Shown: positions 18,236 through 28,566, numbered from the stretch's first letter. The stretch: DNA of 64,000 nucleotides from an uncultured Thioclava sp. (GCF_913064665.1 NZ_CAJYBT010000011.1:1-64000), one strand, 5' to 3'. Notes: a model not told the origin generated them from the letters alone. Made by a program: numbers and translations.

Positions 18236-18877
18236 ATGACACCCCAAGACCAATCCAAAGCCGCCCGCAAGGTGTGTGAACTCGCGCCGATCGTGCCCGT
18301 CATCGTGGTGCGCGACGTGGCCCATGCCGCCCCTCTCGCCAAAGCGCTGATCGCAGGCGGCTTGCCCGCGCTCGAGGTGACCTTGCGCACGCCCTGCGCG
18401 CTCGATGCGATCCGCGCGATGGCCGATATCGAGGGCGGCATGGTCGGCGCGGGCACCTTGCTGACCCCAGCCGATGTGAAAGCCGCCAAGGCGGCGGGCG
18501 CGAAATTCGGCGTCTCGCCGGGCGCTACCGAGCGCTTGGTGAAAGCCTGCGAGGATGAAGGCTTGCCACTATTGCCCGGAGCGGCCACCGCATCCGAGGT
18601 GATGAAGCTCTATGAATTGGGCTATGACGTGCTGAAATTCTTCCCTGCCGAGGCCTCTGGCGGCGCGCCTGCGATCAAGGCGATCGGGGCGCCGATCCCG
18701 CAGGTGTCGTTCTGCCCGACTGGCGGCGTCAGCCTTAAGAACGCCAACGATTACCTCAGCCTGCCGAACGTTCTTTGTGCAGGCGGATCATGGGTTGCGC
18801 CCGACTCCATGGTGCAATCGGGCGACTGGGCGGGTATTGAAACGCTGGCCCGCGAGGCCGCAGCTCTGCCGCGATAA
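18236..18877 (+). CDS. eda: KDPG aldolase
   Basis: 2-dehydro-3-deoxy-phosphogluconate aldolase, second Entner-Doudoroff enzyme, giving pyruvate and glyceraldehyde-3-phosphate. The 213-residue TIM barrel shows VPVIVVRD, LEVTLRT with the catalytic glutamate near residue 46, GAGTLL, the Schiff-base lysine in DVLKFFPAEA near 133, and CPTGGV near 160. GGAG precedes the ATG. It is separated from edd by the inverted repeat; expression either depends on read-through or starts anew. Confidence 0.95.
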   Translation: MTPQDQSKAARKVCELAPIVPVIVVRDVAHAAPLAKALIAGGLPALEVTLRTPCALDAIRAMADIEGGMVGAGTLLTPADVKAAKAAGAKFGVSPGATERLVKACEDEGLPLLPGAATASEVMKLYELGYDVLKFFPAEASGGAPAIKAIGAPIPQVSFCPTGGVSLKNANDYLSLPNVLCAGGSWVAPDSMVQSGDWAGIETLAREAAALPR

Positions 18878-18885
18878 ACGCCACG

Positions 18886-19167
18886 CTAAAGCCTGCGCCC
18901 GCGCCAGCCCCCGCGGCGCGCGGGCGTCTCGCCTGCGCGGCTCAGCCCCTCGGCCAGAACGACGCTCATCGGGTGATCTTGGGGGGCGTTATAGGCCAGT
19001 AACACGGTACGGATCGCCTCTTGGTCATCCGAATTCACCGGCAGGCTCAATGCCCAATCCATGAAAATCGAGCGGCATTCGTCTAGCGAAATCCCCTCAA
19101 TTTGATAGCTTTCGCGGATCAACCCCTTGGGATCGGCCTGCGTAATATCCATCAGTTTACGCGCCAT
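18886..19167 (-). CDS. Conserved small hypothetical protein after glnE
   Basis: A 93-residue protein starting immediately after the glnE stop (TAA then ATG), so almost certainly co-transcribed with it. The sequence contains ESYQIEGISLDECRSIFMDW and SVVLAEGLSRA and ends in a basic RRGGWRGRRL tail. The acidic first part looks helical, with no signal or membrane segment. I do not recognise a family beyond similar small proteins expected in Rhodobacterales. Tight linkage to the glutamine synthetase adenylyltransferase is the only functional hint. Confidence 0.72.
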   Translation of the reverse strand: MARKLMDITQADPKGLIRESYQIEGISLDECRSIFMDWALSLPVNSDDQEAIRTVLLAYNAPQDHPMSVVLAEGLSRAGETPARRGGWRGRRL

Positions 19168-21942
19168 TTAGCCCTCCAAAACCTGTTCCACGATTTCCGC
19201 CACCGCATGCGTTACACTGTCCAGCCGGGCCTGCAGCGCCTCAAGGCTGTCCAGCCCCGTCTCGCACAGAACAAAGGCCCGTCCGCCCGCTCCTATCGCG
19301 TCCATATCAAGTGCGCGATCCGACAATAACCGCGCGCCCGACTGCAAATGCCACAAAAGGCGATAGGCCGAGGCCAGCGTGCCCGCCGCCTCCTTGCTGA
19401 TAAAGCCTTCGCGCGGACCGATACGCAGCTGCGCCTCAACCTTGCGCGCGGGCTGCGCGGCCCGCAGAGCAAAACTCTGCGCCAGAAGTTCAATGTCTTG
19501 CAGCCGACCGGGGCCGATCTTGGCCTCCCATGGCCCATCCACGGGCTTGGCCGCAAAGATCCGCGCGCGCATCTGCGCCAGATCGCTCAACACGGTCTCA
19601 CCACGGCCTTTGGCGGCGAGAACCTGCATCCGGATCGCCTCGACCTCATCGGCCAGATCGGGATTGCCCGCCACGGCGCGCGCCCGCGTCAGCGCGAGAT
19701 GCTCCCAAGTCCACGCCTCGGTCATCTGGTAATCGGCAAAGCTTTGCAGCGCCGTCGCCACCGGGCCTTGCCGCCCAGACGGGCGCAGCCGCATATCCAC
19801 CTCATAAAGCGTGCCTTCGGGCATTGGCGCGGTCAATGCCGTGATCAAAGCTTGGGTGAGCTTTGCGTAATAGACCCTTGCTGCCAAAGGTTTCTTCCCT
19901 TCGGAATAGTCCCGCCCGGCGGCGTCATAAATCACGATCAAATCAAGATCGGATTGCGCATTGAGCCGCTCAGCACCCAAGCTACCCATCCCCAGAACCA
20001 CCGCTCCGCGCCCGGGCGGTGGGCCATAGCGACGCGCGAATTCGCCTTGTACGACGGGCCATAATGCGGCCAGGACCGCCCCCGCAATATCGGCATATTG
20101 GCGCGCGGCCTGCTCGGCTTCGATCAATGCGCGCAAGTGATGCACGCCCACGCGGAACTTCCATTCCTTCGCCCAGCGCCGCGCCAGATCAAGCGCGCCC
20201 TCGTAATCGTCAAGCCGGTCAAGCTTGCGGCCAAGATCTTGCGACAAGCCTTCGCATCCCGGCCAAGGCGCAAAGAACGCGCCCCCCAGCACAGCATCCA
20301 GCACGCTGGCATTGCGCGACAGATAGCTCGCCAACGCAGGCGCGGTTGCACAGATATCAACAATCAGATCAATTAGGCTGGGATTGGCCTCAAATAGCGA
20401 CAAAAGCTGAACGCCAGCAGGAAGGTTTTTCAAAAATCCGTCAAATTGTACAAGCGCCTCATCCGGGTCCGATGCCGCCTGAAAGCGCCCCAGCAATTCC
20501 GGCGCAAGACGTTTGAAAATTCCGCGCGCCCGCTCTGATCGCAGCGCCGGATAGCCCGTCCAGCCCTCGACAAGGTCACGCGCCTTCTCGCTGAGATCAG
20601 GACGGGGCGCCGCCTCATCGGGCGCAAAAAACGCATTTGTCAGGCTTTCGACTCGTTCCAGTCGCTCTTTGAGCGCCCCCGTCCATGCCACCACATCGCC
20701 CTGCCCCATCATTGCAGCGATCCGGGCAAGCCCGTCATCCGTATTGGGCAAAATCTGCGTTTGGGCATCATTAACCATCTGGATGCGATGCTCAATCTCG
20801 CGATGGTTGCGGTAATGACCTACCAATTCCTCTGCCACATCCGAAGGCACCCAAGATTTCATCGCCAACGCGCGCAACGCCCCCACGGTCGTGCGATCAC
20901 GTAGGCTTTCATCGCGCCCGCCCGCAATCAATTGCCGGGTCTGGGCGAAGAACTCGATTTCCCGAATGCCGCCTTGACCGAGCTTGATATTATGCCCCGC
21001 CACCTCAATTGGCCCGTGCAACCCTTTATGCTCGCGGATGCGCAACCGCATGTCATGGGCGTCCTGAATGGCGGCAAAATCGAGATGCTTGCGCCACACG
21101 AACGGGCGCAGGGTTGCCAAAAACCGCTCGCCCGCCGCGATATCGCCTGCGCAGGGCCGCGCCTTGATATAGGCGGCGCGCTCCCATGTGCGCCCCTCGG
21201 CTTCGTAATAGGCCTCGGCCGAGCCCATCGAGATACAGACCGGCGTCACGCTGGCATCTGGGCGCAGCCGCAGATCGGTGCGAAACACATAGCCCTCCGA
21301 GGTGCGATCATTCAGCATCGCCGCCATCTTGCGGGTCGCGCGGATCAGGGCCGCGCGCGCCTCCATCCGGTCATCAGGGTCATAGCGCGTCTCGTCAAAC
21401 AGACAGATCAGGTCGATATCGGAGGAATAATTCAACTCCCCCGCGCCCATCTTACCCATTGCAAGCGCCACCATCCCCGCCGCCGTTTCGCCATCTTCAG
21501 GGCGCGCACCGAGAATCTTGCCGCGCCGAATTTCCTCGCCCACCAGCCGCTTGAGCGCCAGATCGACCGCTAGATCGGCTAGCCGCGTCAACGCACCGGT
21601 CACCTCTTCAAGACACCAAACCCCGCCCAGATCCGCCAAAGCCGCCAAAAGCGCGACGCGCCGCTTGGCCCGGCGCAATTCAGCCCCCAGATCGCCCAGC
21701 GCAACCGGGGCAAGGCGCGCGAACTCCTCGGCCAAGGCAGCTTCGGGGTTGCCAGCCAAAGCCGCACGTAGCCACTCAGTTTCCGCCTCCAGCAGCCCTT
21801 TCAGATAGGGGCTGCAACCAGCGGAATTCGCCACCAGATCGCGCAGTTCTGGGGACAGATCGGCGAATAAGTCCCGCGCCTCCTGCGCGCGCTCGGGCTC
21901 GAAGGGGATGGGGCAACGGGTAAGGCGTGACGCAAAAGGCAT
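19168..21942 (-). CDS. glnE: Bifunctional glutamine synthetase adenylyltransferase/deadenylyltransferase
   Basis: Adds and removes AMP on glutamine synthetase in response to PII and glutamine. The 924-residue protein has two nucleotidyltransferase halves: the N-terminal deadenylylating site GELNYSSDIDLICLFDE near 165-180, and the C-terminal adenylylating site MGSLGAERLNAQSDLDLIV near 650-670, joined by helical regulatory segments including EIEFFAQTRQL and ELLAQSFAL. The length is typical. A 93-codon gene follows directly, and a dispersed repeat lies upstream. Confidence 0.95.
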   Translation of the reverse strand: MPFASRLTRCPIPFEPERAQEARDLFADLSPELRDLVANSAGCSPYLKGLLEAETEWLRAALAGNPEAALAEEFARLAPVALGDLGAELRRAKRRVALLAALADLGGVWCLEEVTGALTRLADLAVDLALKRLVGEEIRRGKILGARPEDGETAAGMVALAMGKMGAGELNYSSDIDLICLFDETRYDPDDRMEARAALIRATRKMAAMLNDRTSEGYVFRTDLRLRPDASVTPVCISMGSAEAYYEAEGRTWERAAYIKARPCAGDIAAGERFLATLRPFVWRKHLDFAAIQDAHDMRLRIREHKGLHGPIEVAGHNIKLGQGGIREIEFFAQTRQLIAGGRDESLRDRTTVGALRALAMKSWVPSDVAEELVGHYRNHREIEHRIQMVNDAQTQILPNTDDGLARIAAMMGQGDVVAWTGALKERLERVESLTNAFFAPDEAAPRPDLSEKARDLVEGWTGYPALRSERARGIFKRLAPELLGRFQAASDPDEALVQFDGFLKNLPAGVQLLSLFEANPSLIDLIVDICATAPALASYLSRNASVLDAVLGGAFFAPWPGCEGLSQDLGRKLDRLDDYEGALDLARRWAKEWKFRVGVHHLRALIEAEQAARQYADIAGAVLAALWPVVQGEFARRYGPPPGRGAVVLGMGSLGAERLNAQSDLDLIVIYDAAGRDYSEGKKPLAARVYYAKLTQALITALTAPMPEGTLYEVDMRLRPSGRQGPVATALQSFADYQMTEAWTWEHLALTRARAVAGNPDLADEVEAIRMQVLAAKGRGETVLSDLAQMRARIFAAKPVDGPWEAKIGPGRLQDIELLAQSFALRAAQPARKVEAQLRIGPREGFISKEAAGTLASAYRLLWHLQSGARLLSDRALDMDAIGAGGRAFVLCETGLDSLEALQARLDSVTHAVAEIVEQVLEG

Positions 21943-21994
21943 CTGCGCACACTACGCCGCCAAGAACAGCGGTCAATGGGGGTTGGATCGCTCC

Positions 21995-22026
21995 TTCATC
22001 TAGCTCTAAATACTCCCGCCGGAGGC
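21995..22026 (-). repeat. Dispersed intergenic repeat, copy D
   Basis: TTCATCTAGC, then TCTAAATACTCCCGCCGGAGGC, in the gap between the divergent glnE and ybaK genes. Same family as the copies at 14329, 18109, 18154 and 51241. Confidence 0.75.
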
Positions 22027-22077
22027 CCCTGTCGCCAACTACGCACGCCACGGACGCAATATATTGGAGCAAAAGCC

Positions 22078-22545
22078 ATGAGCAAATCCTTGAACCGGGT
22101 GCGCACCGCGCTCGAGGCGGCGGGGGCCGCGCATGAGATCATCGAACTGGGCGAGGCGCGCACAGCCGAACAGGCGGCGGCCTCGGCGGGCTGCTTGGTG
22201 GATCAGATCGCCAAATCCATCATCTTTCGTGGCTTGGACAGCGGTCATGTCGTGCTCTTTATAACCGCAGGCGGCAATCGGGTCAGCGATCGCAAAGCCA
22301 GCGCTGTGGCTGGCCAGCCCCTTGGTAAAGCCGATGCCGCGCTAATCCGGGCCGAGACGGGCTTTGCCATTGGCGGCGTGGCACCGTTGGGACACCTGAC
22401 CCCGGTCACCGCCTATCTGGACCCGCGGCTGATGGAGTTTTCTGAAATCTGGGCGGCAGCGGGCACTCCGCGCCATGTTTTTCGCATCTCACCGCCTGAT
22501 CTGGAACGGATCAGCGGTGCCAAGCAGGCCGATTTCACCGAATAA
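22078..22545 (+). CDS. YbaK/EbsC-type aminoacyl-tRNA deacylase
   Basis: A 155-residue protein of the YbaK/ProX superfamily, which hydrolyses mischarged aminoacyl-tRNAs in trans. Visible family features are QIAKSIIFRGL, a conserved lysine region near residue 48, and FAIGGVAPLGHLTPVTAYLD with the usual GGV..GH pattern. The ATG at 22078 is preceded by TTGGAG; the open frame runs back over the repeat, but only this start is reasonable. Whether it edits Cys-tRNA-Pro or another species cannot be told. Confidence 0.85.
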   Translation: MSKSLNRVRTALEAAGAAHEIIELGEARTAEQAAASAGCLVDQIAKSIIFRGLDSGHVVLFITAGGNRVSDRKASAVAGQPLGKADAALIRAETGFAIGGVAPLGHLTPVTAYLDPRLMEFSEIWAAAGTPRHVFRISPPDLERISGAKQADFTE

Positions 22546-22576
22546 AACAAAGCGGATTCAATGTTTTCCGCGATGA

Positions 22577-22595
22577 ATGTAAAAAACATTTACAT
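22577..22595. promoter_or_regulatory. 19-bp palindromic site upstream of DUF2852 gene, copy 1
   Basis: ATGTAAAAAACATTTACAT, a perfect 7-bp inverted repeat (ATGTAAA/TTTACAT) around five bases. A near-identical site lies 59 bases downstream. It probably binds a dimeric regulator. Confidence 0.6.
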
Positions 22596-22635
22596 ACCCT
22601 CTTGCAAGACGGCTGCCCAAACCCGATCTTGGATG

Positions 22636-22654
22636 ATGTAAAAGACATTCACAT
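22636..22654. promoter_or_regulatory. 19-bp palindromic site upstream of DUF2852 gene, copy 2
   Basis: ATGTAAAAGACATTCACAT differs from copy 1 at two of 19 positions. It ends 20 bases before the DUF2852 start codon, overlapping the region expected for a transcription start or leader. Confidence 0.6.
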
Positions 22655-22674
22655 CAGACTATCGGAGGTTTCTC

Positions 22675-23139
22675 ATGTCTGCCTATACCACCAACTCCAA
22701 CATCCCCGTGACCCGGGGCAACTGGTTTACCCGCGCCATCGACTGGATGGACGGGTTCGGGCCGGGCGCATGGATCGCGCTGATGGTCGCAGGGTTCATC
22801 TTTGCTGGTCCGTTGGGGCTGGTTCTGTTGGCCTTCATCCTGTTCACCGGCCGATTTGGTCGGCGCTGGCGTGGCGAAGGGGCATCGCGCGCGATGACCT
22901 CGGGGCGCGGCTGTGGCTTTGGCGGGCGCGTGCATGTTTCGCGCACCACCGGAAACGCCGCGTTTGACGCCTATAAAAGCGACACCTTGGAACGCCTTGA
23001 GCGCGAGCAAAGCGAGTTCGAAGACTTCCTGCGTCGTCTGCGCGAATCCCGCGACAAGGCCGAGTTCGACCAATATATGCAAGACCGCGCCAAAGCGGCC
23101 GCCCATAGCGATGTCGAGGACGACGCCCCTAAGGCATAA
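22675..23139 (+). CDS. DUF2852 family membrane protein
   Basis: A 154-residue protein with a hydrophobic segment at about residues 36-62 (PGAWIALMVAGFIFAGPLG and onward), then a glycine/arginine-rich linker and a charged C-terminal helix (LERLEREQSEFEDFLRRLRE) likely to form a coiled coil. The pattern matches the DUF2852 family known from alphaproteobacteria; function is unknown. CGGAGG precedes the ATG. Two 19-bp palindromes upstream point to specific regulation, and an intrinsic terminator follows. Confidence 0.82.
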   Translation: MSAYTTNSNIPVTRGNWFTRAIDWMDGFGPGAWIALMVAGFIFAGPLGLVLLAFILFTGRFGRRWRGEGASRAMTSGRGCGFGGRVHVSRTTGNAAFDAYKSDTLERLEREQSEFEDFLRRLRESRDKAEFDQYMQDRAKAAAHSDVEDDAPKA

Positions 23140-23164
23140 ATTCGCCGAAACGAACCAGATTGAG

Positions 23165-23194
23165 CGCCCCGGTTGACCTGACCGGGGCGTTTTC
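23165..23194 (+). terminator. Intrinsic terminator after DUF2852 gene
   Basis: Nine-base-pair stem CGCCCCGGT / ACCGGGGCG with a seven-base loop, followed by TTTTC. It begins about 25 bases after the stop codon. Confidence 0.85.
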
Positions 23195-23292
23195 TATGCA
23201 ATGAGATCAGTAGGCTGCGCGGAAACACTTGGCCCGGGCGCGCCGCTTTGCTAGCCTATGGGCAACATTCTCCGAATTCAAACGGCACCCCA

Positions 23293-24123
23293 ATGCGCCA
23301 TTCTCTTCCGCTTGCCCCGCAGTTCTACGTGACCGCGCCGCAGCCCTGCCCCTATCTCGATGGGCGGGCCGAGAGAAAGCTATTCACGGCCCTGCAAGGG
23401 GAAGGCGCTGAAAAACTTAACAATTCCTTATCACGCCAAGGGTTTCGTCGCTCGCAAAACGTCCTGTATCGCCCCTCGTGTGCCGATTGCATGGCCTGCC
23501 TGTCCGCGCGCGTGCGCGTCGCTGATTTCACCCTGTCGCGCTCGCAGCGCCGGATTCTCAAACGCAACGCCGATCTGCGCCGCACTGCGACCAGCCCCTG
23601 GGCGACGGAGGAACAATACGCGCTTTTCCGCCGCTATCTCGATTTGCGCCACGCCGATGGCGGCATGGCCGACATGGATATCTTTGAATTCGCCGCTATG
23701 ATCGAAGAAACCCCGGTCAAATCGCGCGTCATCGAATATCGCGAAAGCGCGGCCACCCCCGGTTCGGTGCGCGCACTGATCGCAACCTGCCTGACGGATG
23801 TGCTCGATGATGGGCTGTCGATGGTATATTCTTTTTACGAACCCGACCGGGTCAAAGACAGCCTTGGCACCTATTTGATCCTTGATCACATCGAGATCGC
23901 GCGCCGCATCGGCCTGCCCTATGTCTATCTGGGCTATTGGGTGCCGGGCTCGCGCAAGATGGGCTATAAGGCGAATTTTGCCGCGCTTGAGATTTTCAAA
24001 GGCGGCGAGTGGATTGATATCGGCGACCCCGAAGACCACACGGGCGAGACGCATCCGCTTTCGGTCGACCCGATCTCCGAGCAGGTCGCGCGCATTCAAC
24101 TGCCCGATACTCGCAGCGGCTGA
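23293..24123 (+). CDS. bpt: Leucyl/aspartyl-type N-end rule aminoacyl-tRNA-protein transferase (Bpt)
   Basis: Bpt adds leucine to proteins starting with Asp or Glu, marking them for ClpS/ClpAP degradation. The 276-residue product has the ATE-family N-terminal cysteine cluster [12 protein letters not shown] near 62-72, a central [11 protein letters not shown] region, and the C-terminal [20 protein letters not shown] and [20 protein letters not shown] motifs of the ATE C domain. The ATG at 23293 begins [14 protein letters not shown] as in homologues; the open frame starts 15 codons earlier. Confidence 0.92.
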   Translation: MRHSLPLAPQFYVTAPQPCPYLDGRAERKLFTALQGEGAEKLNNSLSRQGFRRSQNVLYRPSCADCMACLSARVRVADFTLSRSQRRILKRNADLRRTATSPWATEEQYALFRRYLDLRHADGGMADMDIFEFAAMIEETPVKSRVIEYRESAATPGSVRALIATCLTDVLDDGLSMVYSFYEPDRVKDSLGTYLILDHIEIARRIGLPYVYLGYWVPGSRKMGYKANFAALEIFKGGEWIDIGDPEDHTGETHPLSVDPISEQVARIQLPDTRSG

Positions 24124-25572
<1,449 letters not shown>

Positions 25573-25592
25573 TCTGCATCTCTTTGAAATCG

Positions 25593-25621
25593 AAAGGCCC
25601 CGGCAATGTCCGGGGCCTTTT
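25593..25621 (+). terminator. Intrinsic terminator after TRAP binding protein
   Basis: AAAGGCCCCGG / CCGGGGCCTTTT hairpin with a CAATGT loop and T-run, starting 20 bases after the stop codon. Confidence 0.9.
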
Positions 25622-25644
25622 GCGTTCCATACAAGGCGGCGAAG

Positions 25645-25812
25645 CTATTTCTTGGTGACAACACCCACAGTCGCCCCGGCCACGGCGCCAACCGGCCCCG
25701 CAACAACAAGTCCGCCAAGCCCGCCGGTAGCAGCACGCTCGGTTACCGTATCGCCACAAGCCGCCAAAGAGACAAGCAGCCCACCCGCAGCCGCCAAAAC
25801 CAGAATACGCAT
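25645..25812 (-). CDS. 55-residue small lipoprotein
   Basis: Short gene read directly from the minus strand: ATG at 25812, TAG at 25647-25645. The product begins MRILVLAAAGGLLVSLAAC, a signal peptide with lipobox LAAC, then a short mature part GDTVTERAATGGLGGLV and a glycine/valine-rich end finishing VVTKK. AAAGGGA precedes the start. It resembles the tiny entericidin-like or YMGG-type lipoproteins with glycine-rich hydrophobic tails, but I cannot name a function. It sits between two terminators, so it is a stand-alone unit between the convergent TRAP genes. Confidence 0.75.
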   Translation of the reverse strand: MRILVLAAAGGLLVSLAACGDTVTERAATGGLGGLVVAGPVGAVAGATVGVVTKK

Positions 25813-25896
25813 CCGCAAATCCCTTTCCCATATCGCGCGCCGTATTGGCGCCTATTAAACTAGACGCCAACCACGCGGTTCGGTTCCAGATAAAAT

Positions 25897-25926
25897 GAAA
25901 CGGCGGCCCCAAGGACCGCCGTTTTT
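25897..25926 (-). terminator. Bidirectional hairpin after dctM-like gene
   Basis: AAACGGCGG / CCGCCGTTT stem around CCCCAAGGA, directly after the stop of the TRAP large permease gene. T-rich tails occur on both sides (TTTCATTTTA on the minus strand, TTTTTCG on the plus strand), so it may also stop plus-strand transcripts. Confidence 0.75.
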
Positions 25927-25931
25927 CGTGT

Positions 25932-27656
25932 TTAGTTGCTGCCGGGCACCGGTAGCGGTGGCAATCCACCCGCGCCCGAGCCTCCGCTTGAACCGCTCGG
26001 TCCGGGAAGTCCCGGCAAACCGCCCAAGCCCCCCAGCCCCGGCATCGTGGGCAGCTTCATCTCGACCTTTGAGGGGTCGATCGGCTTGCCCTTGTAATGC
26101 ATCACCATGCCCGGGAAGGCGATCACGATGGCAATCATCGCGATCTGGATGAACACAAAGGGAATTGCGCCCCAATAGATTTGCGAGGTCTTCACCGGCT
26201 CCATCTTGATGCCCGTAACCTTGTCGATATAGGGCACCTTGGCCGCGACCGATCGCAGATAGAACAGCGCAAAACCGAAGGGTGGGTGCATGAACGAGGT
26301 CTGCATGTTCACCCCCAAGATCACCCCGAACCAGATCAGGTCGATCCCCAGCTTCTCGGCCGCCGGTGCCAGAAGCGGCACGATGATGAAGGCCAGCTCG
26401 AAGAAGTCGAGGAAGAAGGCGAGGAAGAACACCAGAAACGACACCACGATCAGGAAGCCCAACTGGCCGCCCGGAAGCGAGGTCAGCAGATGCTCGACCC
26501 AGATTTGCCCGTTCACCCCATAGAAGGTCAGCGAGAACACCCGCGCGCCTAGCAGAATGAACAGCACAAAGGCCGACAGTCGCGTCGTCGCCGCCAGCGC
26601 GTCGCGCACCACCGGAAAGCTCAGCCGTCCCTTGATCGCAGACAGCACCAAAGCGCCAACCGCGCCCATTGCGCCGCCTTCGGTCGGGGTCGCCACGCCA
26701 AGGAAAATCGTGCCAAGAACAAGGAAGATCAGCGCCAGCGGCGGGATCAGCACCATGATCACCTGCTGCGCCAGACGGCTCATCACGTTGATCTTGAGAA
26801 ACTTGTCCAGCACCGCCACCGCGTAGATCACGATCACCGCAACCCCGGCGGCGAGGATCTCGGAATTGTTCACGCTGGACCCGGATTTCTCGAAATAGCC
26901 CATCGCGAAGTAGAAAATCACCCCGGTAAAGACCAGCGCGACAATCAGAGACATCACACCAGAGCCCAGCGTGCGCGCCTCTTTGGGCAGCGCGGGCATC
27001 GAGCCCGGCTTGATGATCGACATCACCATCACATAGCCCAAATAAATGCCGGTCAGCACCATGCCCGGGATCAGCGCGCCCTTATACATATCGCCCACCG
27101 AGCGACCCAACTGGTCGGCCAGCACGATCAGCACCAGCGACGGCGGGATGATCTGCGCCAGCGTGCCAGAGGCCGCAATCACGCCCGTGGCCACTTTGCG
27201 GTCATAGCCATAGCGCAACATGATCGGCAAGCTGATCAGCCCCATCGCAATCACCGATGCCGCAACAACGCCCGTGGTCGCAGCCAACAGCGCGCCCACG
27301 ATGATCACCGCATAGGCCAGACCACCGCGCACCGGGCCAAACAACTGCCCGATCGTGTCGAGCAAATCCTCGGCCATGCCAGATTTCTCCAGCACGATGC
27401 CCATGAAGGTAAAGAAGGGAATGGCTAAGAGTGTCTCATTCGATAAGACCCCCCAGAACCGTTGCGGCAGCGCATTCAGCAACGGCCAGTCAAGGTTGAT
27501 CGAGCCGCCCGAATAGCCCGACAGTTCGACGCCAATGACGAAGAACAGCAAGCCATTCGCCGCCAGCGCGAAGGCTGCCGGATAGCCCAGCAGCAGGAAG
27601 ATAATCAACGAAAGGAACATGATTGGCGCCATGTTCTGCGCAATAAGTTCGAGCAT
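25932..27656 (-). CDS. TRAP transporter large permease (DctM family)
   Basis: Twelve-segment type membrane channel of the TRAP transporter, which drives substrate uptake with the sodium or proton gradient. The 574-residue product is hydrophobic throughout, with DctM features such as VAASVIAMGLISLPIMLRYG, ATTGVVAA, PPSLVLIVLADQLG, GVATPTEGGAMGAVGAL and FGVILGVNMQTSFMHPPFG. An unusual glycine/proline-rich tail (GLGGLGGLPGLPGPSGSSGG and on) follows the last membrane segment. ATG at 27656 overlaps the dctQ-like stop by one base; an in-frame GTG stands just before it. The partner binding protein is probably the TakP-like gene facing it. Confidence 0.9.
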   Translation of the reverse strand: MLELIAQNMAPIMFLSLIIFLLLGYPAAFALAANGLLFFVIGVELSGYSGGSINLDWPLLNALPQRFWGVLSNETLLAIPFFTFMGIVLEKSGMAEDLLDTIGQLFGPVRGGLAYAVIIVGALLAATTGVVAASVIAMGLISLPIMLRYGYDRKVATGVIAASGTLAQIIPPSLVLIVLADQLGRSVGDMYKGALIPGMVLTGIYLGYVMVMSIIKPGSMPALPKEARTLGSGVMSLIVALVFTGVIFYFAMGYFEKSGSSVNNSEILAAGVAVIVIYAVAVLDKFLKINVMSRLAQQVIMVLIPPLALIFLVLGTIFLGVATPTEGGAMGAVGALVLSAIKGRLSFPVVRDALAATTRLSAFVLFILLGARVFSLTFYGVNGQIWVEHLLTSLPGGQLGFLIVVSFLVFFLAFFLDFFELAFIIVPLLAPAAEKLGIDLIWFGVILGVNMQTSFMHPPFGFALFYLRSVAAKVPYIDKVTGIKMEPVKTSQIYWGAIPFVFIQIAMIAIVIAFPGMVMHYKGKPIDPSKVEMKLPTMPGLGGLGGLPGLPGPSGSSGGSGAGGLPPLPVPGSN

Positions 27657-28228
27657 CACAGCGCCTCTTCTTCAACGATAGGATCCATACCGTGATGACC
27701 GTTCAGCGAATGCGGGTCTTCGACCAACCCGCGCATCACCGCGATTTTCTTGACGATCTCAGAGATCCCCTGTGCGAAGAGTTGCCAGAACCCGATCAGC
27801 AGCAGCATCTTTGCCGGCCACAAGATCAAACCGCCCGCATTGGTAGACATCTCGCCCGAGCGCACCGAAAGCATGACAAACGGCGTCAGCTTGATCAGCA
27901 TTAGCACCACGAACGGCATCAAGAAGAAGAGATGCCCGAGCAGGTCGATCCAATGCTGCACCTTGCGCGACAAGGCACCGTAAATGATGTCGATGCGGAT
28001 ATGCTCATTTTGTTTGAGCGTGTAGGCGGCAGCCCCCAGAAAAGCCGCACCAAACAGATACCACTGTAGTTCGAGCCACGAGTTCGACGACTTGTCAAAC
28101 ATCTTGCGCACGATGGCATTGGTTGCACTGACAAGGACTGAAACCAGAATAAGCCAGGACACGGACTTGCCGATCCTCTCATTGATGATGTCAATCCAGC
28201 GTGACAGGGCTAGCAATTTGCCCATCAT
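27656..28228 (-). CDS. TRAP transporter small permease (DctQ family)
   Basis: Four-segment small membrane subunit that partners DctM. The 190-residue product shows SWLILVSVLVSATNAIVRKMF, the family's SNSWLELQWYLFGAAFLGAA and LKQNEHIRIDI motif, and two further membrane segments. GGAGGGAG stands before a double ATG (28228 and 28225); either could start. It is translationally coupled to the large permease gene. The region upstream is shared with the ilv leader promoter, which points the other way. Confidence 0.9.
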   Translation of the reverse strand: MMGKLLALSRWIDIINERIGKSVSWLILVSVLVSATNAIVRKMFDKSSNSWLELQWYLFGAAFLGAAAYTLKQNEHIRIDIIYGALSRKVQHWIDLLGHLFFLMPFVVLMLIKLTPFVMLSVRSGEMSTNAGGLILWPAKMLLLIGFWQLFAQGISEIVKKIAVMRGLVEDPHSLNGHHGMDPIVEEEAL

Positions 28229-28566
28229 ACTCCCTCCCTCATTATTGTCCGTCCCAAGGCCTCGCACCTCTGCTTTGATTGACTGTTCGGACTTCGAAGG
28301 TCAAGCATTTCCAAGGCTATCTGGTTCGTTCACTTGACCAAAAAGACAAGGCCGCACATCAAGCCCGCGTGATGACCTTACGGCATGGCGTGGATAGTTC
28401 CGCCCATATCTCGCCCGCAATTTTACAAAGTTGCGAACGCCTCGCGACACCGCGCAACATTTCACAAGAATAATGTGCCTGCGCGACATTTTATGCAGCC
28501 TTTGGGCATTGACGCCCCCTGCCCGCAGCCATAATCTCCGCTCGTTCGCAATCGAAAGGAAGCGCA
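28229..28566. other. Divergent promoter region between TRAP permease and ilv leader
   Basis: About 340 bases between the leftward dctQM genes and the rightward ilv leader. There is no open frame with support. The distal part carries the candidate ilv promoter; I could not place a convincing dctQ promoter. Confidence 0.5.
28509..28535 (+). promoter_or_regulatory. Candidate promoter of the ilv leader and ilvBN
   Basis: TTGACG at 28509-28514 and CATAAT at 28530-28535, with a rather short 15-base spacer; TAATCT two bases further on would give 17. The leader peptide start follows about 30 bases downstream. Confidence 0.45.

Noticed and set aside
22577-22654. PpsR/CrtJ sites (TGT-N12-ACA) before DUF2852
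   Set aside because: The palindromes have an 11-base spacing between TGT and ACA, one short of the PpsR consensus, and no photosynthesis genes are near.
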